A DNA stretch of 64,000 nt from Burkholderia seminalis DSM 23518 (GCF_902832885.1 NZ_CADFDK010000002.1:1-64000), one strand, 5' to 3'. Shown: positions 50,833 to 60,894, counted from the first letter of the stretch. Notes: generated by a model not told the origin, from the letters alone. Numbers and translations are program-made.

Positions 50833-51767
50833 GTATGAAGCGTCCTGTCTGGGGCGCGCGGCGGCGCGCGTCGCGGGAGCGGCGCGTCGTCGTCGCGGCC
50901 GTGCGGTTCGTTGAGGCGATGCAGCGCGCGGAACTTCGACGGCGGCACCTGTTTCATCGCGAGAAACTGACGGTTGAAGTTCGACAGGTTGTTGAAGCCG
51001 ACCCGGTAGCAGATGTCGGTCACCGTCAGGTCGGAAAACATCAGCAGCTCGCACGCCTCGTTGATGCGCAGCCGGTTCAGGTAGCGCACGAACGACGAGC
51101 CGGTATGGCGGTGGAAGAACCGCGTGAAGGTGCTGACGCTCATGCCGGCGAACGCGGCGACGTCGGTCTCGCGCAGCACGCCGGGCAGGTTCTGCTGCAG
51201 GTACGACAGCACCTGGTTGATGGTCGACGACATGTAGTGCTGCGCGTCGCTGCGGTAGCCGGGGCCCGCGAGCACGCGCCGCTCGCGGCACGACGACAGC
51301 CGGTCGAACAGCGACATCAGGATCTCGACGCGCCGGCAGCCGTGCGCGTTCGCGAGCTCGAGCATCAGCGGCGCGACCTCGATGCCGATGCGGTCGGGAA
51401 ACTGCACGCCGCGCGCCGCGTCGTCGATCAGGTCGATCACCGGCTGCAGCTCGCTGAACGCGCCGACCATCTTCTCGATCGCATCGCGCGAGAACTGCAG
51501 CACGACGTCGCGCGACGGCACACGCTCGCCGTCGGGGAGTTCGCTGACCCAGTTGTGCGGCAGGTTCGGCCCGGTGACGATCAGGTTGCCGGGGCCGAAA
51601 TCGCCGATATGGTCGCCGACGAACACCTTGCCGTGCGACGCCTGGATCAGATGAATCTCGTATTCGGGATGAAAGTGCCACTTCGCGACCGAATGCGGAT
51701 AGTCGTGGACCCACGCGCGGAACGATTCGTCGCGGTGGGTGGGAACGATCTCGAGATCCGGGTTCAT
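50829..51767 (-). CDS. AraC-family transcriptional regulator of the polyol operon
   Basis: A 312-residue regulator. An N-terminal cupin (WHFHPEYEIHLIQASHGKVFVGDHIGDFGPGNLIV) senses the sugar alcohol, and the C-terminal double HTH is at about residues 180-285 (VAAFAGMSVSTFTRFFHRHTG, TVTDICYRVGFNNLSNFNRQF). It lies inside the operon between the transporter ATPase and xylulokinase, a usual arrangement for MtlR/ArdR-type activators of pentitol uptake. Confidence 0.93.
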   Translation of the reverse strand: MNPDLEIVPTHRDESFRAWVHDYPHSVAKWHFHPEYEIHLIQASHGKVFVGDHIGDFGPGNLIVTGPNLPHNWVSELPDGERVPSRDVVLQFSRDAIEKMVGAFSELQPVIDLIDDAARGVQFPDRIGIEVAPLMLELANAHGCRRVEILMSLFDRLSSCRERRVLAGPGYRSDAQHYMSSTINQVLSYLQQNLPGVLRETDVAAFAGMSVSTFTRFFHRHTGSSFVRYLNRLRINEACELLMFSDLTVTDICYRVGFNNLSNFNRQFLAMKQVPPSKFRALHRLNEPHGRDDDAPLPRRAPPRAPDRTLHT

Positions 51768-51795
51768 CGTGTGCTCCGTCGGGCGTGCCGGCGTG

Positions 51796-52989
51796 CTACG
51801 AGCGGGACATCGACCAGCCCGTCGCGGCAGGCGGCGTGGCGCGCGTCGCGGCCGCCGGCGGGGCCGCGTGCGCGATCGGGTTCGCGTCGGGCAGCGTGAC
51901 GTTGCGCTCGGTGCCGGCGTCGAACAGGTGCAGGGCTGCTTCGTCGAAGCGCAACGCTACCACGGCGCCCGGGGCCGGTGCCATCGGGGCCGGCACGAGG
52001 GCCGCGCACGGCTGGCCGTGCCAGTCGAGCGTGACGAGCGCCTCGGCGCCGAGCAGTTCGACGAGTTCCACGGTGCCGGTCAGCGCGAGCGTGCCGGGGG
52101 TCGAATCGCTTTCGGCGACGAGCCGCAGGTGATTCGGGCGGACCGCCGCCTTGACCTGCTGGCCGTCCTGCAGCCGCGCGAAGCGCGACGACGCGAGCGG
52201 CCAGCGCGTGCCGTTGCAGTCGAGCACCACGGTCGCGCCGTGGCGCCCGATCGTGCCGTCCGCGAAGTTCATCGCGGGCGTGCCGACGAACCCGGCGGCG
52301 AACACGGTATGCGGCTGACCGTACAGCTCGGCCGGCGTACCGATCTGCTCGATGCGACCGCCGCGCATCAGCACGACGCGGTCCGCGAGCGTCATTGCCT
52401 CGAGCTGGTCGTGCGTGACGTACAGCGTCGTCGTCTTCAGCCGCCGGTGCAGCCGCTTGATGTCGCCGCGCAACTGCGTGCGCAGCTTCGCGTCGAGGTT
52501 CGACAGCGGCTCGTCGAACAGGAACACGGCCGGCGTCTTGATCATCGCGCGCGCGATCGCCGCGCGCTGCTGCTGGCCGCCCGACATCGCGCGCGGGCGG
52601 CGCTCGAGCAGCGCGTCGAGGCTCAGGATGCGCGCGACGTCGCGCACGCGGCGGTCGATCTCGTCGGCCGGCACCTTCAGGCGCCGCAGGCCGAACGCGA
52701 TGTTGTCGTACACCGTCATGTGCGGGTACAGCGCGCAGTTCTGGAACACCATCGCGACATTGCGCTCGCGCGACGGCAGGTCGTTCACGACCGCATCGCC
52801 GATCACGAGTTCGCCGCCGGTGACCGCCTCGAGGCCCGCGATCATCCGCAGCATCGTCGACTTGCCGCAGCCGGACGGGCCCAGCAATACGATGAATTCG
52901 CCGTCGGCGATCTCGAGGTCGAGCGGATGCAGCACGGCGGGGCCGCCGTCGTAGTGCTTCGACAAAGCCTTGCAGGTGATCTGGGCCAT
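51796..52989 (-). CDS. Polyol ABC transporter ATP-binding protein (MalK/SmoK type)
   Basis: A 397-residue ATPase of a carbohydrate importer. Walker A is GPSGCGKST, signature AMSGGQQQRAAIARA, Walker B VFLFDEPLSNLDA. The C-terminal regulatory TOBE region (VKAAVRPNHLRLV) is typical for MalK, UgpC and SmoK. It energises the two permeases at 54038 and 54865. Three bases separate it from the dehydrogenase gene. Confidence 0.94.
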   Translation of the reverse strand: MAQITCKALSKHYDGGPAVLHPLDLEIADGEFIVLLGPSGCGKSTMLRMIAGLEAVTGGELVIGDAVVNDLPSRERNVAMVFQNCALYPHMTVYDNIAFGLRRLKVPADEIDRRVRDVARILSLDALLERRPRAMSGGQQQRAAIARAMIKTPAVFLFDEPLSNLDAKLRTQLRGDIKRLHRRLKTTTLYVTHDQLEAMTLADRVVLMRGGRIEQIGTPAELYGQPHTVFAAGFVGTPAMNFADGTIGRHGATVVLDCNGTRWPLASSRFARLQDGQQVKAAVRPNHLRLVAESDSTPGTLALTGTVELVELLGAEALVTLDWHGQPCAALVPAPMAPAPGAVVALRFDEAALHLFDAGTERNVTLPDANPIAHAAPPAAATRATPPAATGWSMSRS

Positions 52990-52992
52990 GGC

Positions 52993-54027
52993 TCAATCCA
53001 TTTCGATCTGAATCTTGACGTCGCGCGGCTGGCCGCTCGCCGCTTCCTCGAACGCGCGCACGCCTTCGGAAAACGGGAACGTGCGCGAGATGAACGGCTT
53101 TACGTCGATCGCGCCGGACGCGATCAGCGCCAGTGCGCGCGGGAAGATGTTCGCGTAGCGGAAGACCGATTCGATGCGGCCTTCCTTCGCCTGCAGCGCG
53201 ACCACGTCGAGCGGCACGGGGGCGACCGGCATGCCGATCAGCACCGCGCAGCCGCCCGGGCACATCAGGTCGACGAGGCCCGCATAGGCGTTCGCGCTGC
53301 CGCTTGCCTCGAACACGACGTCCGCGCCCCAGCCGCCGGAGGCTTCCGCTACGGCGTCGGCAAGCGGTCGCGTGCGCACGTCGACGGTCGTGACGGCCGG
53401 GTTGCCGGCGAACAGCGCGAGCTTCTCGGGTACGACGTCGGCGAGGATCACGCGCGCGGCGCCGCCCGCGAGCGCGGCGAGCGCCGTCATCGCGCCGATC
53501 GTGCCGGCGCCGATCACGACCGCGAGGTCGCCCGGCTTCATCGCCGCCTTCTTCGCGGCCTGCAGGCCGATCGACAGCGGCTCGACGATCGCGCCTTCGG
53601 CAAACGACACGTTGTCGGGCAGCCGGTACGTGAACGCGGCCGGGTGCACGACGAACGGCGTCAGGCAGCCGTGGACGGGCGGCGTCGCCCAGAAGCGCAC
53701 GTCGGGATCGAGGTTGTAGAACCCGCGCAGCGTCGCGGGCGAATCGAGGCGCGGCACGCCGGGCTCCATGCACACGCGGTCGCCGACGCGCAGGTGCGTG
53801 ACGGCGGCGCCGGTCTCGACGACGGTGCCGGACGCCTCGTGGCCGAGCACCATCGGCGCGTCGACGCGAAACGGGCCGATGCCGCCGTGAACGTAGTAAT
53901 GCACGTCGCTGCCGCAGACGCCGACCGTATGCACCTTGATCCGGACATCGCCGGGGCCGACCTGTTGCGGCAGGTCGATGTCGCGCAGCGCGAGCTCGCG
54001 CGTGCGTTCGAGTACGAGCGCTTTCAA
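52993..54027 (-). CDS. Zinc-dependent polyol dehydrogenase (sorbitol/xylitol type)
   Basis: A 344-residue medium-chain dehydrogenase. Catalytic zinc ligands are in [14 protein letters not shown] (Cys) and [10 protein letters not shown] (His-Glu). The nucleotide-binding GAGTIGAM motif follows. The usual four structural-zinc cysteines are missing ([14 protein letters not shown]), as in bacterial polyol dehydrogenases. The start codon is TTG, fixed by a near-perfect AAGGAGGAA at ideal spacing. It oxidises the imported polyol, probably to xylulose or fructose. Confidence 0.92.
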   Translation of the reverse strand: MKALVLERTRELALRDIDLPQQVGPGDVRIKVHTVGVCGSDVHYYVHGGIGPFRVDAPMVLGHEASGTVVETGAAVTHLRVGDRVCMEPGVPRLDSPATLRGFYNLDPDVRFWATPPVHGCLTPFVVHPAAFTYRLPDNVSFAEGAIVEPLSIGLQAAKKAAMKPGDLAVVIGAGTIGAMTALAALAGGAARVILADVVPEKLALFAGNPAVTTVDVRTRPLADAVAEASGGWGADVVFEASGSANAYAGLVDLMCPGGCAVLIGMPVAPVPLDVVALQAKEGRIESVFRYANIFPRALALIASGAIDVKPFISRTFPFSEGVRAFEEAASGQPRDVKIQIEMD

Positions 54028-54037
54028 CGTTTCCTCC

Positions 54038-54877
54038 TTATTTTCCCTTGACCATCGAATTGAGCAGGCGGCTCAGCATGCCGACGAACACGAGCGGCGG
54101 CAGCGCGAGCAGCACCGTCGACGCATTGATCACGCCCCACGGCACTTCCTGGCCGAGCGACGTGAACGCGGACGCGACCACCGGCAGCGTCGCGCTGCGC
54201 GACGACGTCAGCGCGAGCGCGATCATCAGTTCGTTCCAGACCAGCACGAAGCTGAACACGATGCCGCCGAGCAGCGTGCTCGCGCACACCGGCAGCGCGA
54301 TATGCCAGAACACCGCGTACGGGCCGTAGCCGTCGAGCGCGGCGGCTTCCTCGATCTCGCGCGGCAGCCGGCGGAACACCGGAATCGACAGCCACGTGAT
54401 GGTCGACAGCGTGACCAGCAGGTACGTGACGATCATCGACAGCTTCGTGTCGTACAGCCCGAGATCGACCCAGATCGCGATCAGCGGCAGCGCGACCGCG
54501 ACCGGCGGCAAAAAGCGCAGCGACAGCAGGAAGAACTGGATGTCGCGCTTGCCGCGCACCGGGTAGCGCGCGATCGCATACGCGGCCGGCACGCCGAGCA
54601 CCGCGCCGATCAGCACGGCCGCGCCGACGATCGCGATGCTGTTGCCGAGCCCGATCAACACTTCGGGGCTCGACAGCACCTGCTCGTAGTTCGCGAGCGT
54701 CGGCGTGAAGATGAAGCGCGGCGTCGGCGTGACGATGTCGAGCAGGTGCTTGAGCGAATTGAGCACGGCCCAGAACAGCGGAAACGCGGCGACGAGCAGG
54801 ATCGCGCCGGCGATCGCGACGGTGGAAACGGCGGCGGGGCCGCGGCGAGCCATTCGGCGAGCCATCAGTCGTCCCAT
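54038..54877 (-). CDS. Polyol ABC transporter permease (MalG-like)
   Basis: A 279-residue inner-membrane permease with six helices. The EAA loop reads [23 protein letters not shown], which docks to the ATPase. A start at 54877 (GAGGG seven bases upstream) overlaps the preceding permease by 13 bases; an alternative ATG at 54865 overlaps its stop as TGATG. Second permease of the polyol importer. Confidence 0.93.
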   Translation of the reverse strand: MGRLMARRMARRGPAAVSTVAIAGAILLVAAFPLFWAVLNSLKHLLDIVTPTPRFIFTPTLANYEQVLSSPEVLIGLGNSIAIVGAAVLIGAVLGVPAAYAIARYPVRGKRDIQFFLLSLRFLPPVAVALPLIAIWVDLGLYDTKLSMIVTYLLVTLSTITWLSIPVFRRLPREIEEAAALDGYGPYAVFWHIALPVCASTLLGGIVFSFVLVWNELMIALALTSSRSATLPVVASAFTSLGQEVPWGVINASTVLLALPPLVFVGMLSRLLNSMVKGK

Positions 54878-55824
54878 TTGTTGACCCTCTTCCAGATGAG
54901 CGTGAAGACGAGCGTGGTCGCGACCATCATCAGCACGGCCATGCCCGACGCATACGACACCTTGCCGGCGAGGCCGATGCCCTGCTGGTACGCGTAGAGA
55001 TCGAGCGTCTCGGTCGCGATGCCGGGGCCGCCCTTGGTCATCACGTAGATCAGGTCGAACGAACGCAGCGACTCGACCATCTTGATGAACACGAGGCTCA
55101 CGAGCGGCGCCTTCAGCATCGGCAGCGCGATGTACGCATGCACCTGCCACGTCGTCGCGTAGTCGAGCCGCGCGGCTTCGAGCGGCTCGGGCGGCAGCGT
55201 CTCCAGCAGCTTCAGGATCACGACCGCGAAGAACAGCCCCCATTGCCATACGTCGACGAGCGCGACCGCGTACAGCGCGAGATGCGGATCGGCGAGGAAC
55301 GCGGTGTTCTCGATGCCGAGCGTACCGAGCAGCCAGCTCAGGATGCCGGTGAGCGGCGCGTACATGAACTTCCAGATGAACGCGGCCGACACGCGCGGCA
55401 GCAGCACCGGCATGATCAGCACCAGCGACGCAAGACGGCGCCAGCGGCCGTGCACGCGCTCGAACAGGAACACGGCGAGCGCGATTCCGACCAGCACCGC
55501 GCCGGCGACCGTGACGACTTCCCACAGCACCGACACCTCGATCGCGTTCAGGAAGCGGCGGTCCGACGCGAGCCGGACGAAATTGCGCAGGCCGACGTAT
55601 TCGCTGTCCGGGTAGCGCAGCACGCGGTTGCGCAGCGCGAGGTTGATCGCGGCGACGGTCGGGACGAGGCTCAGGACCGCGAGCAGCGCGAGCGTCGGCG
55701 CGAGGAATACCCACGGCAGGCTCGTGCGGTCGCGGCGCGCGCGGCCGTGCCGGGCCGCAGGAGGGGAAGGGGCAGGGCGGACGTCGAGCGCGCGCCCGCC
55801 CGCGCCGTCATTTGCGAGCGCCAT
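54865..55824 (-). CDS. Polyol ABC transporter permease (MalF-like)
   Basis: A 319-residue permease. An N-terminal cytoplasmic tail rich in Arg/Pro is followed by six helices (VFLAPTLALLAVLSLVPTV first), and the EAA loop is PEPLEAARLDYATTWQVHAYIALP. The start at 55824 overlaps the binding-protein gene by 17 bases. Forms the channel with the MalG-like partner. Confidence 0.93.
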   Translation of the reverse strand: MALANDGAGGRALDVRPAPSPPAARHGRARRDRTSLPWVFLAPTLALLAVLSLVPTVAAINLALRNRVLRYPDSEYVGLRNFVRLASDRRFLNAIEVSVLWEVVTVAGAVLVGIALAVFLFERVHGRWRRLASLVLIMPVLLPRVSAAFIWKFMYAPLTGILSWLLGTLGIENTAFLADPHLALYAVALVDVWQWGLFFAVVILKLLETLPPEPLEAARLDYATTWQVHAYIALPMLKAPLVSLVFIKMVESLRSFDLIYVMTKGGPGIATETLDLYAYQQGIGLAGKVSYASGMAVLMMVATTLVFTLIWKRVNKWDD

Positions 55825-57082
55825 GTTCGAGCGCATCCTTCGCGTACTGGGCCGCGTCGTCGAGCGTGCCGCGGATATCCGTCTGCGTGCCGGTGAACAC
55901 CTGTTCGAGCGCGATGCCGAGGTTGTCGCCGATGTCCGGCCACTGCGGCGTGCGCCAGATCGTCACCTGCGTGACGGGGTTGGTGTCGTTCAGTCCGGCC
56001 TGGATCTGCGGCGCGACGTGCTGCTTGAAGTACGGGCTGCCGATCGTGCTCGAGCGGTTGTAGTCGCTGAACACGCCGTTGCGCAGCCGCGCCTGTTCCT
56101 GGTCCTTGCTGGTCGCCCACGCGATGAAGCGGCCGGCGGCCATCCGCGTGCAGTCGTCCTTCGCGCCGACCGCCGAGATCGCGAAGCCGTGGCCGTACGC
56201 GGCCGACGGCAGCGGCGCGGGCGGGCGCGTGTAGCCGACCTTGCCGGCCACGCTCGACTTGCTCGCATCCTCCATCCAGTCGGCGAACGGCGTCGATTCG
56301 ATCATGAACGCGACCTTGCCCGAGCGGAACGCTTCGAGCGCGTTGCTCCAGTCGTAGGTCGCGGCGCCCGGCGGCGCGTACTTGAACAGGTCGCTGTAGA
56401 GCTGCGTGGCCTTCACGGCGGCCGGCGAGTTGAACGCGGGCTGGCCGCCCTTGTCGGTCCATGCGCCGCCCATCCCGAGCATGAACGGCGACCAGCGCCA
56501 CACGTTCATCCCCGAGCCGCGCTGGCCGCGCGCGACCCAGCCGTACAGCTTCGGCGGCGCGTTGAGCTTCTTGATCGCGGCGACGAGCTGGTCGAGCGTC
56601 TTCGGCACCGGGATGTGCGCGGCGTCGAGCAGGTCGCGGCGGTAGAACAGGAAGTCGCCGCCGCCGATCAGCGGCGCGAAGTACGCGACGCCGTTGTAGC
56701 TCGCGACCGCGCGGCGGCCGGGCAGGAAATCGTCGTAGTCGTATTCCTTCGGGTAGTACTTGAGGAGCGGCACGATCCAGTTGGCCGACGCGAATTCGGC
56801 GACGTTTGCCTCGTCGACGTAGTAGATCTGGTAGGAACCCGCGCCGGTCGACGCGTCGAGCCGCGATTTCGCGCGACGGTCGTTCTCGCCGAAATAGCTG
56901 ATCTCGACCCTGGTGCCGCTCTTCTTCTCGTAGTCGGCCAGCGACTTCTCCATCACCGACAGGCCGAGGCTCTTCTGCGCGAGCACCCGAAGGGTCGGCA
57001 CCTTGCAGGCTTGCGCGGCCGCGACGCCCGGCAGACAGGCGCCGAGCAGCAGGCCGGCTGCGACGATTCGCATCTTGTTCAC
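55808..57082 (-). CDS. Polyol ABC transporter substrate-binding protein
   Basis: A 424-residue periplasmic binding protein of the extracellular solute-binding family 1. The signal peptide ends near AAAQ at residue 24. The mature part has the family's sugar-binding layout (TRVEISYFGENDRRAKSRLDAS, PLIGGGDFLFYRRDLLDAA, AFMIESTPFADWMED). The GTG start at 57082 has GGAG six bases upstream. It is the first gene of the seven-gene leftward polyol operon, so the promoter lies in 57083-57213. Confidence 0.93.
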   Translation of the reverse strand: MNKMRIVAAGLLLGACLPGVAAAQACKVPTLRVLAQKSLGLSVMEKSLADYEKKSGTRVEISYFGENDRRAKSRLDASTGAGSYQIYYVDEANVAEFASANWIVPLLKYYPKEYDYDDFLPGRRAVASYNGVAYFAPLIGGGDFLFYRRDLLDAAHIPVPKTLDQLVAAIKKLNAPPKLYGWVARGQRGSGMNVWRWSPFMLGMGGAWTDKGGQPAFNSPAAVKATQLYSDLFKYAPPGAATYDWSNALEAFRSGKVAFMIESTPFADWMEDASKSSVAGKVGYTRPPAPLPSAAYGHGFAISAVGAKDDCTRMAAGRFIAWATSKDQEQARLRNGVFSDYNRSSTIGSPYFKQHVAPQIQAGLNDTNPVTQVTIWRTPQWPDIGDNLGIALEQVFTGTQTDIRGTLDDAAQYAKDALEHGARK

Positions 57083-57213
57083 CCGTGTCTCCTTGATTCT
57101 GCTTGTTCGAATGCCGTCGATGACGGCAGGAACAATGGTGTGACGCGGGCGATGCGATCACCACATCAAAAGAGTTTGGAAACCGATACTTTTTGCTCAG
57201 GGTCGGTCGTGCG

Positions 57214-57495
57214 ATGCACAAAATGTGGTGGTCGGGCGGGAAGCGGGCCGGAGCCGGGCCGGTGCCGGTGTACGTGTCCGGCGCGGTGCGCAAGCTCGCG
57301 ATCGCCCGGATCGAGGAACTGGAGGCGCTGCGTCACGCCACGGTCGGCACGCAGCTGAAATTCGATCGCGCCGGCGCCGTGCGCGCGGTGGTCGTGCAGG
57401 GCGCCGGCGGGAGAGGAACGGTGTCCGTGACGGAATACACGGTGCTCGGCTTCGGCCCGCCGCTCGAACAGGTTGGACGCGAGCGGTGCGCATGA
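57214..57495 (+). CDS. Small hypothetical protein, 93 residues
   Basis: A short frame beginning MHKMWWSGGKRAGAGPVPVYV. A charged helix (VRKLAIARIEELEALRH) precedes strands (GAVRAVVVQGAGG, GTVSVTEYTVLGFGP). It has coding-like third-position bias and fills the gap between the divergent polyol operon and the convergent kinase. No family recognised; it could be spurious. Confidence 0.42.
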   Translation: MHKMWWSGGKRAGAGPVPVYVSGAVRKLAIARIEELEALRHATVGTQLKFDRAGAVRAVVVQGAGGRGTVSVTEYTVLGFGPPLEQVGRERCA

Positions 57496-57513
57496 GCGCG
57501 TAACGGCGCCGCG

Positions 57514-58599
57514 TTACGCCGGGAAGCGCTCGAGGTCGGATGCCGGCACGAGGTTGTCGGGCCACTGCAGCTCGAAGCGCGTGCCGCCCGCGCCGGTCGG
57601 CACGCAGATGGCCTCGCCGCGGTGCGCATGCGCGATCGCCGCGACGACGGCGAGCCCGAGGCCGGTGCCGCCGGGTTGCGTATCGTCGATCCGGCGGAAT
57701 GCCTGGAACACATGGGGCGCGAAATCGGCCGGGATGCCGGGGCCGTCGTCCTCGACGCTCAGCCGGCACATGCCGTGCTCGACGCGCGTCCGGATCCGGA
57801 TCGCGCCGGGCACTGCATGGCGGCGCGCGTTCTCCAGCAGCGCCAGCAACGCCTGGCGGATGCGGACCGGGTCGCAGCACATGCGCCGCGTATCGAGATC
57901 GAGCTCCGGATGCTGGCCGGCGGCCTGCAGCGTGGGCGCGAACACGTCGACCACGGCGCGCACGTCGGCGGCGAGGTCGGTGTCGCGGATCTCGATGCTC
58001 AGGTGGCCGCTGTCGGCGAGGCTGACCACGCGCAGATCCTCGATCAGCCGCGTCAACCCCTCGACCTGCGCGAGCAGGCTGCGGTACAGCGCTTCGTTCG
58101 GCGTGAACACGCCTTCGGCGAGCCCCTGCAGCCGGCCGCGCAGCACGGTTACGGGCGTGCGCAGCTCGTGCGCGATCGCCGCATTCCAGAAGGTCTGCTC
58201 CTCGGTCACGCGCTGCAGCTCGCTCGCGAGCGCGTTGAAGTTGTCGGCGAGCAGCGCGGCTTCGCGCAGCGAACGGTCGCCGGCGACGGCGCGCGCGCGG
58301 AGGTCGCCGCGCGCGACGCGGCGGATGCCGTCCGTCACCGAGTTCAGCGGCACGAGGATGCGGCGCGACAGGTTGATCGCGACGACGACCGAGATCAGCA
58401 GGCCGACCAGCGTGGTCGAGACGATCCACACCCACTCCGGTCCGCTCGGGAGCCAGCTCTGCGGCTTGAAGTACTCGGGCGAGTACTGGTACAGCAGGTA
58501 GTAGAACGCGTAGGCCGTCACGACGATCAGCACCGTGATGCCGAACGCGATCGCGCCCATCGTCAGCGCGATCTGGCGGCTCAGGCCATCGAGTTTCAC
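57514..58599 (-). CDS. Sensor histidine kinase (BaeS-like)
   Basis: A 361-residue membrane kinase. Two membrane helices (IALTMGAIAFGITVLIVVTAYAF, VWIVSTTLVGLLISVVVAINL) enclose a very short periplasmic loop. A HAMP region follows, then the H-box NAAIAHELRTPVTVL, N-box LLALLENARRHA, G1 VEDDGPGIPADF and G2 GGTGLGLAVV. The short loop suggests sensing within or near the membrane. The GTG start overlaps the stop of the response regulator by four bases, so both are translated together. Confidence 0.93.
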   Translation of the reverse strand: MKLDGLSRQIALTMGAIAFGITVLIVVTAYAFYYLLYQYSPEYFKPQSWLPSGPEWVWIVSTTLVGLLISVVVAINLSRRILVPLNSVTDGIRRVARGDLRARAVAGDRSLREAALLADNFNALASELQRVTEEQTFWNAAIAHELRTPVTVLRGRLQGLAEGVFTPNEALYRSLLAQVEGLTRLIEDLRVVSLADSGHLSIEIRDTDLAADVRAVVDVFAPTLQAAGQHPELDLDTRRMCCDPVRIRQALLALLENARRHAVPGAIRIRTRVEHGMCRLSVEDDGPGIPADFAPHVFQAFRRIDDTQPGGTGLGLAVVAAIAHAHRGEAICVPTGAGGTRFELQWPDNLVPASDLERFPA

Positions 58600-59333
58600 T
58601 CGCCGCTCCACAGTTTGTAGCCGACGCCGCGCACGCTGGCGGGCACGCCTTGTACGCCGAGGTCGTCCAGTTTCTTGCGCAGCTTGCTGACGTGGCTGTC
58701 GACCGTACGTTCCAGCGCATCGCCTTCCGGCAGGCAGGTGGCCATCAGCTCGGCGCGGCTGAACACGCGGCGCGGCGCGCGCGCGAGTTGCGCGAGCAGC
58801 TTGAATTCGGTGAGCGTCAGCACGAGCGTGTGGCGTGTGCCGCCGACCTCGACCGTCGCTTCGTGATGTTCGAGATCGATCTCGAACGGCGCGGCGCGCA
58901 GCACGCGCTGTTCTTCCTGGCGCGAGCCGGCCATCGACCGGCGCAGCACGGCCTGCGCGCGCGCGACGACTTCGGCCGGGTTGAACGGCTTGACCACGTA
59001 GTCGTCGGCGCCGATGCGCAGCCCGGTCAGCTTGTCGATGTCCTGGTCGAGCGCGGTCAGCATGATGACCGGCGTGTCGCCGCGATGGCGGATCTCGGCG
59101 AGCACCTTCCAGCCGTCGACGTGCGGCATCTGCACGTCGAGCAGCACGAGGTCCGGCTTCAGCGACAGGTGAAGTTCGAGCGCGCGGCGGCCGTCGGCGG
59201 CGTGCACGGTGCGCAGACCGTTGCGCGCGAAGTAGGCGGTCAGGATCTCGGCGATCTCGGGCTCGTCCTCGGCGATGAGGACGAGCGCTTGCGCGCCCTG
59301 GCCGGCGCCGGGAGACGAGGAAAATTCGGGCAT
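58596..59333 (-). CDS. OmpR-family response regulator
   Basis: A 245-residue regulator. The receiver domain spans about residues 15-130: acidic pair in IAEDEPEIAEIL, phospho-acceptor Asp in LVLLDVQMP, Thr in VIMLTALDQ and Lys in VVKPFN. A winged-helix output domain is at 145-245 (TEFKLLAQLARAPRRVFSRAELM, RTVDSHVSKLRKKL). Start at MPEFSSSPG. It is upstream of its cognate kinase in a two-gene operon. Confidence 0.95.
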   Translation of the reverse strand: MPEFSSSPGAGQGAQALVLIAEDEPEIAEILTAYFARNGLRTVHAADGRRALELHLSLKPDLVLLDVQMPHVDGWKVLAEIRHRGDTPVIMLTALDQDIDKLTGLRIGADDYVVKPFNPAEVVARAQAVLRRSMAGSRQEEQRVLRAAPFEIDLEHHEATVEVGGTRHTLVLTLTEFKLLAQLARAPRRVFSRAELMATCLPEGDALERTVDSHVSKLRKKLDDLGVQGVPASVRGVGYKLWSGE

Positions 59334-59568
59334 GGCCACTCGTTCAGATCTATCGGGGTTCCATCGAGTCGCCATCCTACCGCACGGTCCGGTCGATCGA
59401 ACGAAGGCGGGCAACGCGCCCGGAACAGGTGGGCGAGCGTGCAAGCGTGACGGACGGCACCGCGTGTGCTGCTACGGTTTGCTCGCGTGTGTAAAGAAGT
59501 CACGACGGAAGTCCTGGCGCCGGGACTGGAACGCGCGTGCTCATGCAACGGGCACGCGCGTTCGTGCG

Positions 59569-59724
59569 TCAAATCCGACCCAGCAGCACCAGCACGACGA
59601 CGATGACGACGATGAGCCCGACCGAGCCCGATGGCCAGTAACCCCAGCTTCGGCTGTGCGGCCATGCAGGAAATGCGCCGATGAGCAGCAGAATCAGAAC
59701 GATGATGAGGATCGTACCGAGCAT
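59569..59724 (-). CDS. Small membrane protein, DUF3309-like
   Basis: A 51-residue protein of two hydrophobic segments (MLGTILIIVLILLLIGAFP and GLIVVIVVVLVLLG) around a SRSWGYWPSGS loop, the pattern of DUF3309 proteins common in Proteobacteria. GGAGGG lies five bases before the ATG. Function unknown. Confidence 0.87.
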   Translation of the reverse strand: MLGTILIIVLILLLIGAFPAWPHSRSWGYWPSGSVGLIVVIVVVLVLLGRI

Positions 59725-59843
59725 CGCATCCCTCCAGAATTTATTCGACACGGTGCTGTCGCAATTTGCGTACCGCGCCGCCGGGGCCGATGCGTCCGTG
59801 GGCGCCGCTGCCGCATCGGACGATGCGCGGCGGGCGGCCGGGA

Positions 59844-60050
59844 TTACGCGCCGGCGTCCGTGTCGGTGGCGTCCGCCCAGAGCAGCGCCTGGGCGACGAC
59901 GACGTGATCGCCGTTGAAGGTGGCGGCGGGCGATCCGTACAGGCGATAGCCGAGCGCCAGTGCATCCGATACACGGTGGCAAAACGTGGCGTCGTCCTTG
60001 CCCGTCAGCAAGCGATAGCGAGGCAGGTCGTTGGGCGGGGAATGCGACAT
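59844..60050 (-). CDS. DUF1737-domain protein
   Basis: A 68-residue protein matching the DUF1737 pattern: YRLLTGKDDATFCHRVSDAL, GYRLYGSPAATFNGDHVVVAQAL. The start is the ATG at 60050; a longer frame upstream crosses non-coding sequence. Function unknown. Confidence 0.87.
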   Translation of the reverse strand: MSHSPPNDLPRYRLLTGKDDATFCHRVSDALALGYRLYGSPAATFNGDHVVVAQALLWADATDTDAGA

Positions 60051-60219
60051 GGTCTGGACTCCTGTGAAGGGGGCGGATCGGGCAGTATAAGTCGGACAAA
60101 CCCGGGCCACCCGCGAGGGCAAGTGTATTTCCGTCATGAATGTCGGTTCATTCAACAAATAAATTTCAAAAATGCTGCCCCGCTGGCTATGCTGAATCCT
60201 TCACTCAGGCGGGCATGCG

Positions 60220-60894
60220 ATGGCTGAACTCTTTCTGGTACGGCACGGGCAGGCATCATTCGGCACCGACGACTACGACCGACTTTCCGCTGCCGGCGAG
60301 CAGCAGGGCGCGTGGCTCGGCGAATACTTCGCGCGGCAGGGCCTGACGTTCGATCGCGTGATCCGCGGCACGATGACCCGCCACGCGCAGACGGTCGACG
60401 CGATCCTGCGCGGGATGGGCCGCGAGGGCGTGCCGGTCGACCGCCATCCCGGCCTGAACGAATACGACTTCCACGGGCTGTTCGCGGCGGCCGCGAGCGA
60501 CTATCCGGACGTCGCGCGGCTGGCCGCCGGCTCGATGAAGGAGCACTTCCGCGCGCTCCGGCAGGTGCTGCAGCTGTGGACCGAGGACAAGCTCGGCGAC
60601 GCGGCCCCCGAAACCTGGTCGCATTTCCAGCAGCGCGTCGCCGACGCACGCGCCGCGATCCGCGAGGGCGGCGGTCAGCGCGTGCTCGCGGTGAGTTCCG
60701 GCGGCCCGATCGCGGTGACCGTCCAGCAGGTGCTCGCGGCACCGCCGTCGAGCGCGATCGCGCTGAACCTGCAGATCCGCAACAGCAGTCTTTCGCAGTT
60801 TTTCTTCAATGCCGATGCGTTCCACCTCGCGTCGTTCAACGGCATCCCGCATCTGGAGGATCCCGAACGGCACGCGTGGCGAACCTACGGCTGA
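60220..60894 (+). CDS. Histidine phosphatase family protein
   Basis: A 224-residue phosphoglycerate-mutase-like phosphatase. The catalytic RHG motif is at the start (LFLVRHGQASFG), the second Arg-x-Thr block is VIRGTMTRHAQTV, and the second His is replaced in VLAVSSGGPIAVT, where most members have an S-H-G motif. The loss of that His may reduce catalysis. It begins a rightward run with an APH-like kinase, two SDRs and an acyl-CoA dehydrogenase. Confidence 0.87.
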   Translation: MAELFLVRHGQASFGTDDYDRLSAAGEQQGAWLGEYFARQGLTFDRVIRGTMTRHAQTVDAILRGMGREGVPVDRHPGLNEYDFHGLFAAAASDYPDVARLAAGSMKEHFRALRQVLQLWTEDKLGDAAPETWSHFQQRVADARAAIREGGGQRVLAVSSGGPIAVTVQQVLAAPPSSAIALNLQIRNSSLSQFFFNADAFHLASFNGIPHLEDPERHAWRTYG

